64,000 nt of DNA from Subdoligranulum variabile (lineage in GTDB: Bacteria > Bacillota > Clostridia > Oscillospirales > Ruminococcaceae), in contig NZ_CP102293.1 of the NCBI RefSeq assembly GCF_025152575.1, forward strand, positions 1,736,001 through 1,800,000, in the 5' to 3' direction. Position 1 is the first letter of the stretch. Every line of letters starts with the position of its first letter. The notes below the pieces were generated by a model, which was not told the origin of the DNA, made no database searches, and worked only from the letters and a program-made list of their open reading frames with translations. Below are positions 1 to 8,382 of the stretch, piece after piece. The translations under genes and the position numbers were made by a program.

Positions 1-1
1 G

Positions 2-1447
2 TATTATGGCATGGTCAACGGCAGCTTTGTCTTCGCCTCCGACCTTGGCTGTATTTCGGTGCTGGATGGCTTCCAGAATCCCATCAACCGAAAAGTGCTG
101 GACATCTATTTCTCCTACGGGTATATACCGGCTCCCCATACAATTTACGAGGGCATCTACAAGCTGGAACCGGGTTCTGTTCTGACGGTTTGCAGCCCTT
201 ACAACCAGTGGACTGAGACAAGGTACTGGGATATCCGGAATGTGGCCAGACAAGGACAGGCCAACCTGTTCTGTGGAACGGAAGAAGAGGCGGCCGACGA
301 ACTGGAGCGACTTCTGAAAGAGGCCATCCGGGAACAGATGGTGGCTGATGTGCCGGTGGGGGCGTTCCTGTCCTCGGGAATTGACAGCAGCGCTATTGTT
401 GCTTTGATGCAGGCGGTTCACCAGGGAACAGTCAGAAGCTTTACCATCGGAACGGATTCCCGGAGCTTGAACGAAGCCGCCGAAGCCAAAGAGATTGCCC
501 GCCACCTGGGAACGGAACACACAGAACTGTATATATCTCCGGCAGATGCCAAGGCCGTGATCCCCCAGCTGGGTGTGATGTACGGGGAGCCTTTTGCCGA
601 TGTATCCGAAATCCCCACCTATCTGGTCAGCCGGATGACCCGGGAACATGTGACGGTTTCCCTCAGTGGGGATGCGGGCGATGAACTTTTCAGTGGTTAC
701 AATTCCTATACCTTCGTGGAACGATACTGGAACTGGTCCAGAACGGTGCCTCATGCACTGTGGGAACCGATATCCAGGGGAATTCTGCGCACACCGCTGC
801 AGAAAAATCATCTGCTGCGGATGATGGCCAAATATCTGGGGGCCCGTACACCGGAGGAACTGTATGTCCGTGGGGAGACAAGGGATCCGTACTCCCTGAC
901 GCTGGCCAGAGAACATGAGCTCTGTCCCTATGCACACAGTGAATACCCCAGCGGCTTTATGCCGCAAAAGGTCCACAACATTATGCTGATGAACCAGCTG
1001 ATGTATTTGCCGGATGATATTCTGGTCAAGGTGGACAGGGCCGCCATGGCGGTGTCCCTGGAAACGCGTGTTCCGTTTTTGGACCGGGATGTGGTGGAAT
1101 TTGCCTGGTCGCTTCCCTTGGGGTATCTGCGCCAGAACGGTGTGGGCAAGCAGGTACTGCGCCGAGTGTTGTATCGCTATGTGCCCCGGGAACTGATGGA
1201 ACGACCGAAAAAAGGCTTTTCCATTCCCATCGAAAAATGGCTTCTGGAGCCGGAACTGCGGTCCTGGGCCGAGAGCCTTCTGGATCCCGCTCGGATCCGG
1301 CAGCAGGGACTGCTCAACGCGGAGGCAGTACAGAAAATGTGGTCGGATTTTGTCCACAAAGGACAGTGGGAACGGCAGATTTGGTTTGTACTGATGTTCC
1401 AGCAGTGGATGGACTCCCGTGGACGCACAGAGATATCGTTCAACTGA
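2..1447 (+). CDS. asnB: Asparagine synthase (glutamine-hydrolysing), 5' end outside window
   Basis: The reading frame is open to the window edge (codons begin at base 2), so the N-terminal glutaminase residues including the catalytic Cys are not visible; the ATG at 11 is internal. The visible part holds the end of the Ntn domain (YYGMVNGSFVFASDLG) and the complete synthetase domain. The PP-loop SSGIDSS at about 370-390 binds ATP, and the block from KVDRAAM to ETRVPFLDRD (about 1028-1090) is typical of AsnB. In the family, ATP adenylates a carboxylate and ammonia from glutamine amidates it. Because a UDP-glucose dehydrogenase gene follows 72 bases downstream, a role in modifying a surface polysaccharide or cell-wall precursor is as likely as free asparagine synthesis. 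Confidence 0.9.
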   Translation, partial: YYGMVNGSFVFASDLGCISVLDGFQNPINRKVLDIYFSYGYIPAPHTIYEGIYKLEPGSVLTVCSPYNQWTETRYWDIRNVARQGQANLFCGTEEEAADELERLLKEAIREQMVADVPVGAFLSSGIDSSAIVALMQAVHQGTVRSFTIGTDSRSLNEAAEAKEIARHLGTEHTELYISPADAKAVIPQLGVMYGEPFADVSEIPTYLVSRMTREHVTVSLSGDAGDELFSGYNSYTFVERYWNWSRTVPHALWEPISRGILRTPLQKNHLLRMMAKYLGARTPEELYVRGETRDPYSLTLAREHELCPYAHSEYPSGFMPQKVHNIMLMNQLMYLPDDILVKVDRAAMAVSLETRVPFLDRDVVEFAWSLPLGYLRQNGVGKQVLRRVLYRYVPRELMERPKKGFSIPIEKWLLEPELRSWAESLLDPARIRQQGLLNAEAVQKMWSDFVHKGQWERQIWFVLMFQQWMDSRGRTEISFN

Positions 1448-1519
1448 AAAGGAAAAGACGCCCCACCGGGCGACCGTTGGAAAACTTGTTTGATTTTGCG
1501 AAAAGACGAGGGAAAAACG

Positions 1520-2752
1520 ATGAAAATTGCAGTTGCAGGTACCGGGTATGTGGGACTGTCCATTGCCACGCTGCTGGCCCAGCATCACCACGTGACGGCG
1601 GTGGACATCCTGCCGGAAAAGGTGGAAAAGATCAACCGGCGGGAATCCCCCATCCAGGACGACTACATCGAGAAATACCTGGCGGAAAAGCCCCTGGACC
1701 TCACCGCCACCCTGGACGCGGAAGCCGCCTACCGGGATGCCGAGTTCGTCGTCATTGCGGCGCCCACCAACTATGACAGCAAGAAGAACTTCTTCGATAC
1801 CTCGGCGGTGGAGACGGTCATCGACCTGGTCATGAAGGCCAACCCCGACGCCATCATGGTCATCAAATCCACCATCCCCGTGGGCTATACCGAGCAGATC
1901 CGCCGGAAGACCGGCAGCAAAAATATCCTCTTCAGCCCGGAGTTCCTGCGGGAGAGCAAGGCCCTCTACGACAATCTCTACCCCAGCCGCATCATCGTGG
2001 GCACCGACAAAAACGACCCGCGCCTGATGGAAAAGGCCCACGTCTTTGCGGGGCTGCTCCAGGAGGGGGCCATCAAAGAGAACATCGATACCCTTTTCAT
2101 GGGCTTCACCGAGGCGGAGGCCGTCAAGCTCTTCGCCAACACCTATCTGGCCCTGCGGGTGAGCTACTTCAACGAGCTGGACACCTATGCCGAGTCCAAG
2201 GGGCTGAACACCCGGGACATCATCGACGGCGTATGTCTCGACCCCCGCATCGGCAACCACTACAACAACCCCAGCTTCGGCTACGGCGGCTACTGCCTGC
2301 CCAAGGACACCAAGCAGCTGCTGGCCAACTATGCCGATGTGCCGGAGAATCTCATCGAGGCCATTGTTGCCTCCAACCGCACCCGCAAGGACTTCATCGC
2401 CGACCGGGTGCTGGAGATCGCCGGCGCCTACGAGGCCAACAGCGACTACGACCCGACCCGGGAACACCCGGTGGTGGTGGGCGTCTACCGGCTGACCATG
2501 AAGTCCCACTCCGACAACTTCCGCCAGTCCTCCATCCAGGGGGTCATGAAGCGGATCAAGGCCAAAGGCGCCGAGGTCATCATCTACGAGCCCACCCTGG
2601 AGGACGGCACCACCTTCTTCGGCAGCAGGGTTGTCAACGACCTGTCCGCCTTCAAGGCCCAGAGCCAGGCCATCATCGCCAACCGCTATGACAGCTGCCT
2701 GGACGACGTCCAAGAAAAAGTCTATACCCGGGATCTGTTCCGCCGCGACTGA
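1520..2752 (+). CDS. ugd: UDP-glucose 6-dehydrogenase
   Basis: A 410-aa NAD-dependent nucleotide-sugar dehydrogenase that oxidises UDP-glucose (or a related UDP-sugar) to the uronic acid used in capsule and exopolysaccharide. The N-terminal Rossmann motif GTGYVGLS is at residues 7-14, STIPVGYTE is typical of the family, and the active-site loop [10 protein letters not shown] places the catalytic Cys at residue 259. The start is the ATG at 1520, preceded by GAGGGA; an in-frame ATG at 1490 lies before that ribosome binding site and adds an atypical leader. It sits 72 bases after the asparagine synthase gene and is probably the last gene of that polysaccharide operon, since a strong terminator follows. 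Confidence 0.95.
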   Translation: MKIAVAGTGYVGLSIATLLAQHHHVTAVDILPEKVEKINRRESPIQDDYIEKYLAEKPLDLTATLDAEAAYRDAEFVVIAAPTNYDSKKNFFDTSAVETVIDLVMKANPDAIMVIKSTIPVGYTEQIRRKTGSKNILFSPEFLRESKALYDNLYPSRIIVGTDKNDPRLMEKAHVFAGLLQEGAIKENIDTLFMGFTEAEAVKLFANTYLALRVSYFNELDTYAESKGLNTRDIIDGVCLDPRIGNHYNNPSFGYGGYCLPKDTKQLLANYADVPENLIEAIVASNRTRKDFIADRVLEIAGAYEANSDYDPTREHPVVVGVYRLTMKSHSDNFRQSSIQGVMKRIKAKGAEVIIYEPTLEDGTTFFGSRVVNDLSAFKAQSQAIIANRYDSCLDDVQEKVYTRDLFRRD

Positions 2753-2771
2753 GCGGCCCCTCCCGGACTGT

Positions 2772-2800
2772 GGCGCTGCCTGCGGGCGGCGCCTTTTTTT
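2772..2800 (+). terminator. Rho-independent terminator after ugd
   Basis: A 9-bp stem (GGCGCTGCC with GGCGGCGCC, one G-U pair) with a 4-base loop is followed directly by seven T residues. It ends the polysaccharide operon. Confidence 0.85.
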
Positions 2801-2811
2801 GCGGCACCCTC

Positions 2812-2840
2812 TTGCGGAACGATCCCCGTTGGCCTATCAT
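2812..2840 (+). promoter_or_regulatory. Putative promoter of the MATE exporter gene
   Basis: TTGCGG (2812-2817) and TATCAT (2835-2840) are separated by 17 bases and lie between the ugd terminator and the ribosome binding site of the next gene. Matches to consensus are 4/6 and 5/6. Confidence 0.5.
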
Positions 2841-2886
2841 AGAAAAGGCGGCGGCAAGCCGCCCAAGACAGGGAGGAACCATACCC

Positions 2887-4239
2887 ATGCAGACCCGATC
2901 ACTGACCCGGGGGCCCATCACCCCCACGCTGCTGCGCTTTGCGCTGCCCATGATGCTGGGCAACCTGCTGCAGCAGCTCTACAACATCGCCGATACCCTC
3001 ATCGTGGGCCGGTATGTGGGCGCCGACGCCCTGGCCGCCGTGGGTTCCGCCTACACCCTCATGACCTTCCTCACCTCCATCCTGCTGGGCCTCTCCATGG
3101 GCAGCGGCGTGGCGGTGTCCATCTCCTTCGGCCGCGGGGACGCCCCCCGCATGCGCCGGGAGATCTTCCTCTCCCTCTGCATGATCGGCGGCACCGCCGT
3201 GGTGCTCAACATCGCCGTCTTCCTGCTCATCGACCCCATCCTCTGGCTACTCCAGGTGCCCGCCGAGGTCCGCGGCCTCATGCGCACCTATCTGCTGGTC
3301 ATCTTCGCCGGCATCGGCGGCACCTTCCTCTACAACTACTACGCCTGCCTGCTCCGGGCCGTGGGCGACTCGGTGCGGCCACTGCTCTTCCTGGGCTTCT
3401 CCGCCCTGCTCAACATCGTCCTGGACATCGCCTTCGTCCTGGGCCTGGGCTGGGGCGTGGCCGGGGCCGCCGGAGCCACCGTCCTGGCCCAGTGGCTCTC
3501 CGGCGCCGGGCTCTGCCTCTACGCCCTGGCCAGCCGCCGGGACCTCCGGTTCTCCCGCGCCGACGCCCGGTGGGACCGCCCCTGCGCCGCCCATGTCTTC
3601 CGCCTCTCCTTCATCACCGGCGCCCAGCAGTCCATCATGAACTTCGGCATCCTCATGGTCCAGGGCCGGGTCAACAGCTTTGGTCCTGCCGTCATGGCCG
3701 CCTTCGCCGCCGCCGTCAAGATCGACTCCTTCGCCTACATGCCGGTACAGGACTTCGGCAACGCCTTCTCCACCTTCATCGCCCAGAACTACGGCGCCGG
3801 TCAGTACACCCGCATCCGCCGCGGCACCCGCAGCGCCGTGGCCGTCAGCATGCTCTTCGGCGCGGCGGTCTCCGCCCTGGTCTTTGTCTTTGCCCGGCCG
3901 CTGATGCTCATCTTCGTCCAGCCCGGGGAGACCGAGATCCTCGCCGTGGGCGTCCAGTACCTGCGCACCGAGGGCGCCTTCTACTGCCTCATCGCCCTGC
4001 TGTTTTTGCTCTACGGCTTCTACCGGGCCATCGAACGCCCCGGCATGTCGGTGGTGCTCACCGTCATCTCCCTGGGCCTGCGGGTGGTGCTGGCCTACGC
4101 CCTCTCCGCCATTCCCGCCCTGGGCGCCGCCGGCATCTGGGTGTCCATCCCCATCGGCTGGGTCATCGCCGACCTGGCCGGCTGCCTGCCCATGGCCAAA
4201 TTCTTCCGCACCCTGCCCCGGCAGGATGCCGCTGCCTGA
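2887..4239 (+). CDS. MATE family multidrug/toxin efflux transporter
   Basis: A 450-aa protein of about 12 membrane helices with no signal peptide. The N-terminal block around PMMLGNLLQQLYNIADTLIV and the following VGADALAAVG are hallmarks of MATE transporters, which export cationic compounds or metabolites using a Na+ or H+ gradient. The ATG at 2887 is chosen because GGGAGGAA precedes it and because the upstream in-frame ATG at 2770 would add a hydrophilic stretch across the terminator and promoter. It is a single-gene unit. The substrate cannot be inferred from sequence. Confidence 0.92.
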   Translation: MQTRSLTRGPITPTLLRFALPMMLGNLLQQLYNIADTLIVGRYVGADALAAVGSAYTLMTFLTSILLGLSMGSGVAVSISFGRGDAPRMRREIFLSLCMIGGTAVVLNIAVFLLIDPILWLLQVPAEVRGLMRTYLLVIFAGIGGTFLYNYYACLLRAVGDSVRPLLFLGFSALLNIVLDIAFVLGLGWGVAGAAGATVLAQWLSGAGLCLYALASRRDLRFSRADARWDRPCAAHVFRLSFITGAQQSIMNFGILMVQGRVNSFGPAVMAAFAAAVKIDSFAYMPVQDFGNAFSTFIAQNYGAGQYTRIRRGTRSAVAVSMLFGAAVSALVFVFARPLMLIFVQPGETEILAVGVQYLRTEGAFYCLIALLFLLYGFYRAIERPGMSVVLTVISLGLRVVLAYALSAIPALGAAGIWVSIPIGWVIADLAGCLPMAKFFRTLPRQDAAA

Positions 4240-4263
4240 ATATAAAAGCCGCCCCGCCCCCTC

Positions 4264-4293
4264 TTGACAGCAGGGGACGGGGTGTGCTATACT
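4264..4293 (+). promoter_or_regulatory. Promoter of the DUF3793-flavodoxin operon
   Basis: A perfect TTGACA (4264-4269) and a TATACT (4288-4293) with an 18-base spacer. The predicted transcription start near 4300 falls at the edge of the first palindromic box, so a bound repressor there would block initiation. Confidence 0.75.
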
Positions 4294-4301
4294 GTGCACA
4301 C

Positions 4302-4317
4302 GTTAGAGATAACTAAC
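4302..4317. promoter_or_regulatory. DtxR/IdeR-like palindromic operator, box 1
   Basis: GTTAG-N6-CTAAC, a perfect 5+5 inverted repeat overlapping the expected transcription start. The architecture and half-site resemble iron-dependent DtxR/IdeR boxes (family knowledge: TTAGGTTAG...CTAACCTAA). A second copy lies 58 bases downstream. Confidence 0.6.
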
Positions 4318-4359
4318 CAAAGCGTACCGGCGCTCATCCGGATTCTTTTTTGGACAAGG

Positions 4360-4375
4360 GTTAGATTAAACTAAC
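4360..4375. promoter_or_regulatory. DtxR/IdeR-like palindromic operator, box 2
   Basis: A second GTTAG-N6-CTAAC with the same spacing as box 1, located in the 5' leader about 60 bases past the predicted transcription start and just before the ribosome binding site. Two boxes suggest cooperative or roadblock repression. Confidence 0.6.
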
Positions 4376-4404
4376 TTATAGAACGAGAGGAAAGGAGACA
4401 TCCT

Positions 4405-4956
4405 ATGTGTGAGGAACTGATGGTCCGCCATGGGGCGCCCACCCTGGCCGGGCTGAAAACCGGCAGTCTGTTCCGCTGTCCCTTCGCGGGGGAGCGGGCC
4501 ATGCAGGACTGCGTCCGCCACTGGAACCGGCGGCTGACCCCCAAGGGGCTGCGGCTGCTGCCCCTGCGCTGGCAGGACGGCCGGGCGCTGCTCTATCTCT
4601 ACCGGCCGGCGCGGCTGGCCCGGGACTTGCAGTGTCCCGAAGCCCGGGCCCTGCTGGCCCCCCGGGGCTACTGCTGCGACGACCCCACCCGTTGTGTGGG
4701 GCGCTTGATGCAGCGGCTGCGGCAGGCGGAGGAGTTCCCCCACGAGATCGGTCTCTTTTTGAGTTACCCGCCGGAGGACGTGCGGGGGTTCATCCAGAGC
4801 CCGGCCTGCGGCTACAAGTGTGTGGGCTGCTGGAAGGTCTACGGCGACCCCCGGGCAGCCCAGCGGACCTTCGGACAGTACCGGCGGTGCACCGCCTGCT
4901 ACCAGGCCCAACTGGCCCGGGGCACCGCCCTGGAGCGGCTGGCGGTGGCCGGCTGA
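4405..4956 (+). CDS. DUF3793 family protein
   Basis: A 183-aa soluble protein. Its layout fits the DUF3793 family, which in clostridia is commonly encoded beside ferrous iron transport or flavodoxin genes; its biochemical role is not established. The C-terminal part is rich in Cys (CCDD, CGYKCVGCWKVYG near residues 134-146, CTACYQ), suggesting a metal or cluster site. The start ATG follows a strong AGGAAAGGAG. It is the first gene of a two-gene unit with flavodoxin, 19 bases upstream of it, behind two DtxR-like boxes, so iron-limitation control is likely. Family assignment is from motif memory. Confidence 0.75.
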   Translation: MCEELMVRHGAPTLAGLKTGSLFRCPFAGERAMQDCVRHWNRRLTPKGLRLLPLRWQDGRALLYLYRPARLARDLQCPEARALLAPRGYCCDDPTRCVGRLMQRLRQAEEFPHEIGLFLSYPPEDVRGFIQSPACGYKCVGCWKVYGDPRAAQRTFGQYRRCTACYQAQLARGTALERLAVAG

Positions 4957-4975
4957 CAAGAAAGGAAGACAGGAT

Positions 4976-5401
4976 ATGGCAAAGATTGCAGTGGTCTATT
5001 GGAGCGGCACCGGCAACACCGAGGCCATGGCGGCCGCGGTAGCGGACGGCGCCCGGGATGTGGGGGCGGAGGTGACGCTGGTGACGGCGTCGGCCTTTGA
5101 CGCGGCCCGGCTGGATGAGCTGGACGGGGTGGCCTTCGGCTGCCCGTCCATGGGCTGTGAGCAGCTGGAGGAGAGCGAGTTCGAGCCGCTGTTCGCCGCC
5201 TGTGAGGGCCGGCTGCAGGGCAAGCGGCTGGCACTGTTCGGCTCCTACGGCTGGGGCGACGGCGAATGGATGCGAAGCTGGGAGGAGACCTGCCGCGGCG
5301 ACGGCGCTGTCCTGGCCGACGGCCCGGTGATCTGCCAGGGGTCCCCCGACGAGGACACCCTGACCGCCTGCCGGGCCCTGGGCGCGGCGCTGGCCGGATA
5401 A
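4976..5401 (+). CDS. Flavodoxin, short chain
   Basis: A 141-aa cytoplasmic electron carrier. The FMN phosphate loop SGTGNTEAMA is at residues 10-19 after a beta strand (KIAVVYW), and the later GSYGWGDGEWMRSW segment is the isoalloxazine-contact loop. Short-chain flavodoxins replace ferredoxin when iron is scarce, which agrees with the two DtxR-like boxes in front of this operon. The start at 4976 has GAAAGGAAG upstream; an in-frame ATG at 4820 lies inside the DUF3793 gene and would add a shadow extension. A strong terminator follows at once. Confidence 0.93.
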   Translation: MAKIAVVYWSGTGNTEAMAAAVADGARDVGAEVTLVTASAFDAARLDELDGVAFGCPSMGCEQLEESEFEPLFAACEGRLQGKRLALFGSYGWGDGEWMRSWEETCRGDGAVLADGPVICQGSPDEDTLTACRALGAALAG

Positions 5402-5407
5402 AACACA

Positions 5408-5441
5408 ACCACCCCCGCAGATTTCTGCGGGGGTGGTTTTT
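5408..5441 (+). terminator. Rho-independent terminator after flavodoxin
   Basis: A perfect 13-bp stem (ACCACCCCCGCAG / CTGCGGGGGTGGT) with an ATTT loop, then a T-run. Confidence 0.9.
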
Positions 5442-5463
5442 GAAGAAAAAATGGAAAGTACGC

Positions 5464-5514
5464 TTGACATTTTGCAACAGATGAGATATACTGCAAATGG
5501 AAAGTAAACTTTCC
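5464..5514 (+). promoter_or_regulatory. Promoter and autoregulatory operator of the XRE regulator
   Basis: TTGACA (5464-5469), 17-base spacer and TATACT (5487-5492) form a near-consensus promoter. A perfect palindrome GGAAAGTAAACTTTCC lies at 5499-5514 over the transcription start, and a matching half-site GGAAAGTACG lies just upstream of the -35 element (about 5454-5463). The arrangement suggests that the small HTH protein encoded next represses its own promoter. Confidence 0.75.
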
Positions 5515-5540
5515 ATAATCGCAGGAGGGAGGGAAAGTCT

Positions 5541-5744
5541 GTGAAAAACCGTTTGGAAGAGATCCGCAAAAGCCGGGGCATCCGTCAGGAGGAACTGGCG
5601 GCGGCACTTTCGGTTTCCCGGCAGACCATCGGCTCGCTGGAAAACGGGCGCTACAATCCGTCCATCTTGCTCGCGTTCAAAATTGCACGGTATTTCGGCA
5701 TGCAGATCGAGGACATCTTTATCTACGAGGAGGAACCGCTATGA
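5541..5744 (+). CDS. Small XRE/Cro-type HTH regulator
   Basis: A 67-aa protein that is almost only a helix-turn-helix: the segment from RQEELAAALSVSRQTIGSLE to RYNPSILLAFKIARYF is the canonical five-helix Cro fold. The start is a GTG at 5541 after GGAGGGAGGG. It overlaps by four bases (ATGA) with the following membrane-protein gene, so the two are translationally coupled. This pairing of a YozG-like regulator with a small membrane protein is common in Firmicutes; the ligand or signal is unknown. Probably binds the GGAAAGT palindrome at its own promoter. Confidence 0.88.
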   Translation: MKNRLEEIRKSRGIRQEELAAALSVSRQTIGSLENGRYNPSILLAFKIARYFGMQIEDIFIYEEEPL

Positions 5745-6163
5745 AACAGGATCGGAAAGACGTGGCTTGCCTTGTGCTGGGCGTTCTGCTGCTGGGGGCT
5801 GCGGCCCTGATGCTGCACCTGACGCTGCCGGTGCCCCGGACGCTGCCCTTTGTCTGTCTGGGCGTGGGGGCCGGACTGCTGGGACAGGGGATCGGACAGA
5901 TGGTACAGCGACAGGCTTTGCAGTGTGACCCGGAACTGGCCCGACGGCAGGCCATCGAGGTCCAGGACGAGCGCAACGTCCAGCTGGCCCAGCGGGCCAA
6001 AGCCAGGGCCTTTGATCTGATGGTGTTCGTGTTCGGAGCGCTGCTGCTGGTCTTTGCCCTGATGCAGGTGGACTTGACAGTCATCCTGCTGCTGGTGGGG
6101 GCCTATCTGCTGGTGCAGGGGTATGCGGTATACTGCCGCATCCGGCTGGAAAAAGAGATGTGA
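5741..6163 (+). CDS. Small membrane protein paired with XRE regulator
   Basis: A 140-aa protein with four predicted membrane helices: about residues 9-26 and 34-51, then 94-111 and 114-132. Between the pairs is a charged cytoplasmic segment (DERNVQLAQRAKARAFDL) resembling DUF2178/DUF6442-type proteins, whose function is not known. It is coupled to the HTH gene by a four-base overlap. It may be a sensor or sequestering partner for that regulator; this is inference from operon structure only. Confidence 0.75.
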   Translation: MKQDRKDVACLVLGVLLLGAAALMLHLTLPVPRTLPFVCLGVGAGLLGQGIGQMVQRQALQCDPELARRQAIEVQDERNVQLAQRAKARAFDLMVFVFGALLLVFALMQVDLTVILLLVGAYLLVQGYAVYCRIRLEKEM

Positions 6164-6169
6164 TACAAA

Positions 6170-6201
6170 AACGCCCCGGGGCCGCAAGGCTCCGGGGCGT
6201 T
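6170..6201. terminator. Bidirectional terminator between the membrane protein and tktB
   Basis: A 12-bp stem (AACGCCCCGGGG / CTCCGGGGCGTT, one G-U). The minus strand gives a T-rich tail (TTTTGTATCA). It serves both convergent operons, with tktB ending 11 bases away. Confidence 0.75.
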
Positions 6202-6211
6202 GGTGTGTGTG

Positions 6212-7189
6212 TTACTGGTTGGCGCTGTCGTCGGTGTTGTGGTCGGGGCGGACGATCTCCCGCACCGCGGCGGCGATGGCCTCGGCGGACAGGCCGTAGT
6301 CACGCAGCACCTCGTTGGCGGGGCCGGAGTGACCGAACTGGTCCTGGACGCCCAGGCGGCGGACATAGCAGGGCAGCTTCTCGCTGAGGACGCCGCAGAC
6401 CGCTTCGCCCAGACCGCCGAGAACGTTGTGCTCCTCCACGGTGATGATGCGGCGGCATTCCCGGGCGGCGGTGAGGATGATCTCCTCGTCCAGCGGCTTG
6501 ATGGTGGGCATGTTGATCACCCGCACGCTGATGCCCTGGCGCTTGGCCAGCACCGCGGCGCGCAGCGCCTCGCTGGTCATCAGGCCGGTGGAGATCACCG
6601 CGATGTCGTAGCCGTCGGTGAGCTTTTCGCCCTTGCCGATCTGGAACTCGTAGGTCTCGGGGTCATGGAAGACCGGGGAGGGCAGGCGGGAGAACCGCAG
6701 GTAGACGGGGCCATTGTAGTTGTAGGCGGCGATGACCGCAGCGCGGGCTTCCACATCGTCGGCGGGGCTCAGGATGACCATGCCGGGGATGGTGCGCATG
6801 AGGGCGATGTCCTCGCAGCACTGGTGGGAGGCGCCGTCCTCGCCCACCGACAGACCGGCGTGGGTGGCGGCGATCTTCACGTTCAGGTGGGGATAGCCGA
6901 TGGTGTTGCGGATCTGCTCGAAGGCACGGCCCGCGGCAAACATGGCGAAGCTGGACACAAAGGGCACATAGCCCATGGTGCTCATGCCGGCGGCCACGCC
7001 GATCATGTTCTGCTCGGCGATGCCGCAGTCAAAGTGGCGGTCGGGGTATTCCTTGCGGAAAATTTCCGTCTTGGTGGCGGCGGCGAGGTCGGCGTCAAAC
7101 ACGACCAGATTGTCGGCCCCCTGACGGGCCAGTTCCACCAGCGTGTTGCCGTAGCTTACGCGGGTCGCAATTTTCTTCATCTCAGCCAT
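6212..7189 (-). CDS. tktB: Transketolase, C-terminal subunit
   Basis: A 325-aa pyrimidine-binding half of a split transketolase of the pentose phosphate pathway, which moves two-carbon ketol units between sugar phosphates using thiamine diphosphate. The motif GIAEQNMIGVAAGMS contains the catalytic Glu that activates the cofactor. The ATG at 7189 is chosen because the protein then begins with the usual MKKIATR-like strand and overlaps the tktA stop by 8 bases (translational coupling); a longer frame upstream runs inside tktA. The split arrangement is typical of clostridia and archaea. Confidence 0.93.
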   Translation of the reverse strand: MAEMKKIATRVSYGNTLVELARQGADNLVVFDADLAAATKTEIFRKEYPDRHFDCGIAEQNMIGVAAGMSTMGYVPFVSSFAMFAAGRAFEQIRNTIGYPHLNVKIAATHAGLSVGEDGASHQCCEDIALMRTIPGMVILSPADDVEARAAVIAAYNYNGPVYLRFSRLPSPVFHDPETYEFQIGKGEKLTDGYDIAVISTGLMTSEALRAAVLAKRQGISVRVINMPTIKPLDEEIILTAARECRRIITVEEHNVLGGLGEAVCGVLSEKLPCYVRRLGVQDQFGHSGPANEVLRDYGLSAEAIAAAVREIVRPDHNTDDSANQ

Positions 7190-8051
7190 TGTTGAGCTCG
7201 ATCTCCTTTTCCAGCGATTCGTGGGCTGCGCGCAGCTCTTCCATCGCTTTCTCGTATTCCTCGTCGTTGGGGGCCTTGCCGTGCCATTCCACGGCGTTCT
7301 GCATGTAACTGACGCCCTGTCCCTTGATGGTCCGCAGCAGGAAGCAGGTGGGCTTGCCGCTGCCGTGGGACAGATCAAACATCTTGAAGGCCTGCTCCAG
7401 CTCCGCAAAGGAGTTGCCGTTGCAGACGATGGTGTTGAAGCCGAAGGCATCCATCTTGCGGTCCAGCGGCTCGGAGTTCATCACGTCCCGGGTGGCGCCG
7501 TCGATCTGCAGGCCGTTGACGTCGATCATGATGCAGAGGTTGTCCAGCTTGTAGTGGTTGGCAAACATGAAGGCTTCCCAGCACTGACCCTCGTCGATCT
7601 CACCGTCGCCCAGCAGGGTGTAGACGTTGATGTCGCTGCCCTGCTGCTTGGCACCCAGCGCCATGCCGCAGGCGGCCGAAACGCCCTGGCCCAGGCTGCC
7701 GGTGGACATATCCACACCGGGCACGGTGTTCATGTTGGGGTGCCCCTGCAGGTAGCTGTTGGAGTGACGCAGGGTGGGCAGGTCCGCTACCGGGAAAAAT
7801 CCCCGCTCTGCCAGCGCCGCGTACAGCGCGGGTGCGCAATGGCCTTTGCTGAGCACGAAGCGGTCCCGGTTGGGATCCTGGGGCTGTTCGGGGTCGATGC
7901 GCATCTCACGGAAGTACAGATATGTCAGAACATCCGCAGCAGACAGGCTGCCGCCCGGATGGCCGCACCCGGCGCCGTGGGTCGCTTCGATCACGCCCAT
8001 CCGCACGCGGGTCGCAGTCAGCTTTAACTGCAGCGTTTCCAGTTTCGTCAT
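7182..8051 (-). CDS. tktA: Transketolase, N-terminal subunit
   Basis: A 289-aa diphosphate-binding half of transketolase. Visible motifs are GCGHPGGSLSAADVL near the N terminus, KGHCAPALYAAL, and the thiamine diphosphate/Mg motif from GDGEIDEGQ through to IDVN. The ATG at 8051 follows GGAGGAACTTGACT; an in-frame ATG at 8105 adds a basic leader that lies before this ribosome binding site. It forms a two-gene operon with tktB and is driven by the promoter at 8119-8146. Confidence 0.93.
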   Translation of the reverse strand: MTKLETLQLKLTATRVRMGVIEATHGAGCGHPGGSLSAADVLTYLYFREMRIDPEQPQDPNRDRFVLSKGHCAPALYAALAERGFFPVADLPTLRHSNSYLQGHPNMNTVPGVDMSTGSLGQGVSAACGMALGAKQQGSDINVYTLLGDGEIDEGQCWEAFMFANHYKLDNLCIMIDVNGLQIDGATRDVMNSEPLDRKMDAFGFNTIVCNGNSFAELEQAFKMFDLSHGSGKPTCFLLRTIKGQGVSYMQNAVEWHGKAPNDEEYEKAMEELRAAHESLEKEIELNNG

Positions 8052-8118
8052 AGTCAAGTTCCTCCGGTCCGTATCAAAAGTCCGACGGTACACACCGCCA
8101 CGCAATATACTACCTTAT

Positions 8119-8146
8119 ATTATACACAAACCGACGCGGCTGGCAA
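8119..8146 (-). promoter_or_regulatory. Promoter of tktAB
   Basis: On the minus strand TTGCCA (8146-8141), a 16-base spacer and a perfect TATAAT (8124-8119), about 60 bases upstream of the tktA ribosome binding site. Confidence 0.65.
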
Positions 8147-8272
8147 GATTTTTTTTACAAATTTGGCCTTGTTTCGGCCGGTTTCGCCCCAAAACGGCCC
8201 GCTGCAGCGCCCCTTTTGTGCGTTGTGCCAAAAATCGGGGCGGTTTCGGGGCAAAGAACGGCGAATTGGTAC

Positions 8273-8301
8273 TTGCACGCCGGGCCGAAGTGTGGCATAA
8301 T
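8273..8301 (+). promoter_or_regulatory. Promoter of the 52-aa gene
   Basis: TTGCAC (8273-8278), a 17-base spacer and CATAAT (8296-8301). It lies 82 bases before the small gene, which has its own strong ribosome binding site and terminator. Confidence 0.6.
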
Positions 8302-8382
8302 TTGATGTAGAGCATGTCGCGGCCAACCCTTATATAGGGCAGCCATCCGGCTGTTGCACTATATTTTGGGGAGGAAACCACT

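Larger units (their letters stand above)
8052..8382. other. Divergent intergenic region between tktA and the 52-aa gene
   Basis: A 331-base stretch without an open frame I would call a gene. It holds back-to-back promoters, one leftward for tktAB and one rightward for the small gene at 8383, each listed separately. Short GC-rich imperfect inverted repeats (GGCCG and CGGCC words, 8166-8250) lie between them with no recognisable RNA element. Several frames run through it on both strands, but they lack ribosome binding sites. Confidence 0.6.
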
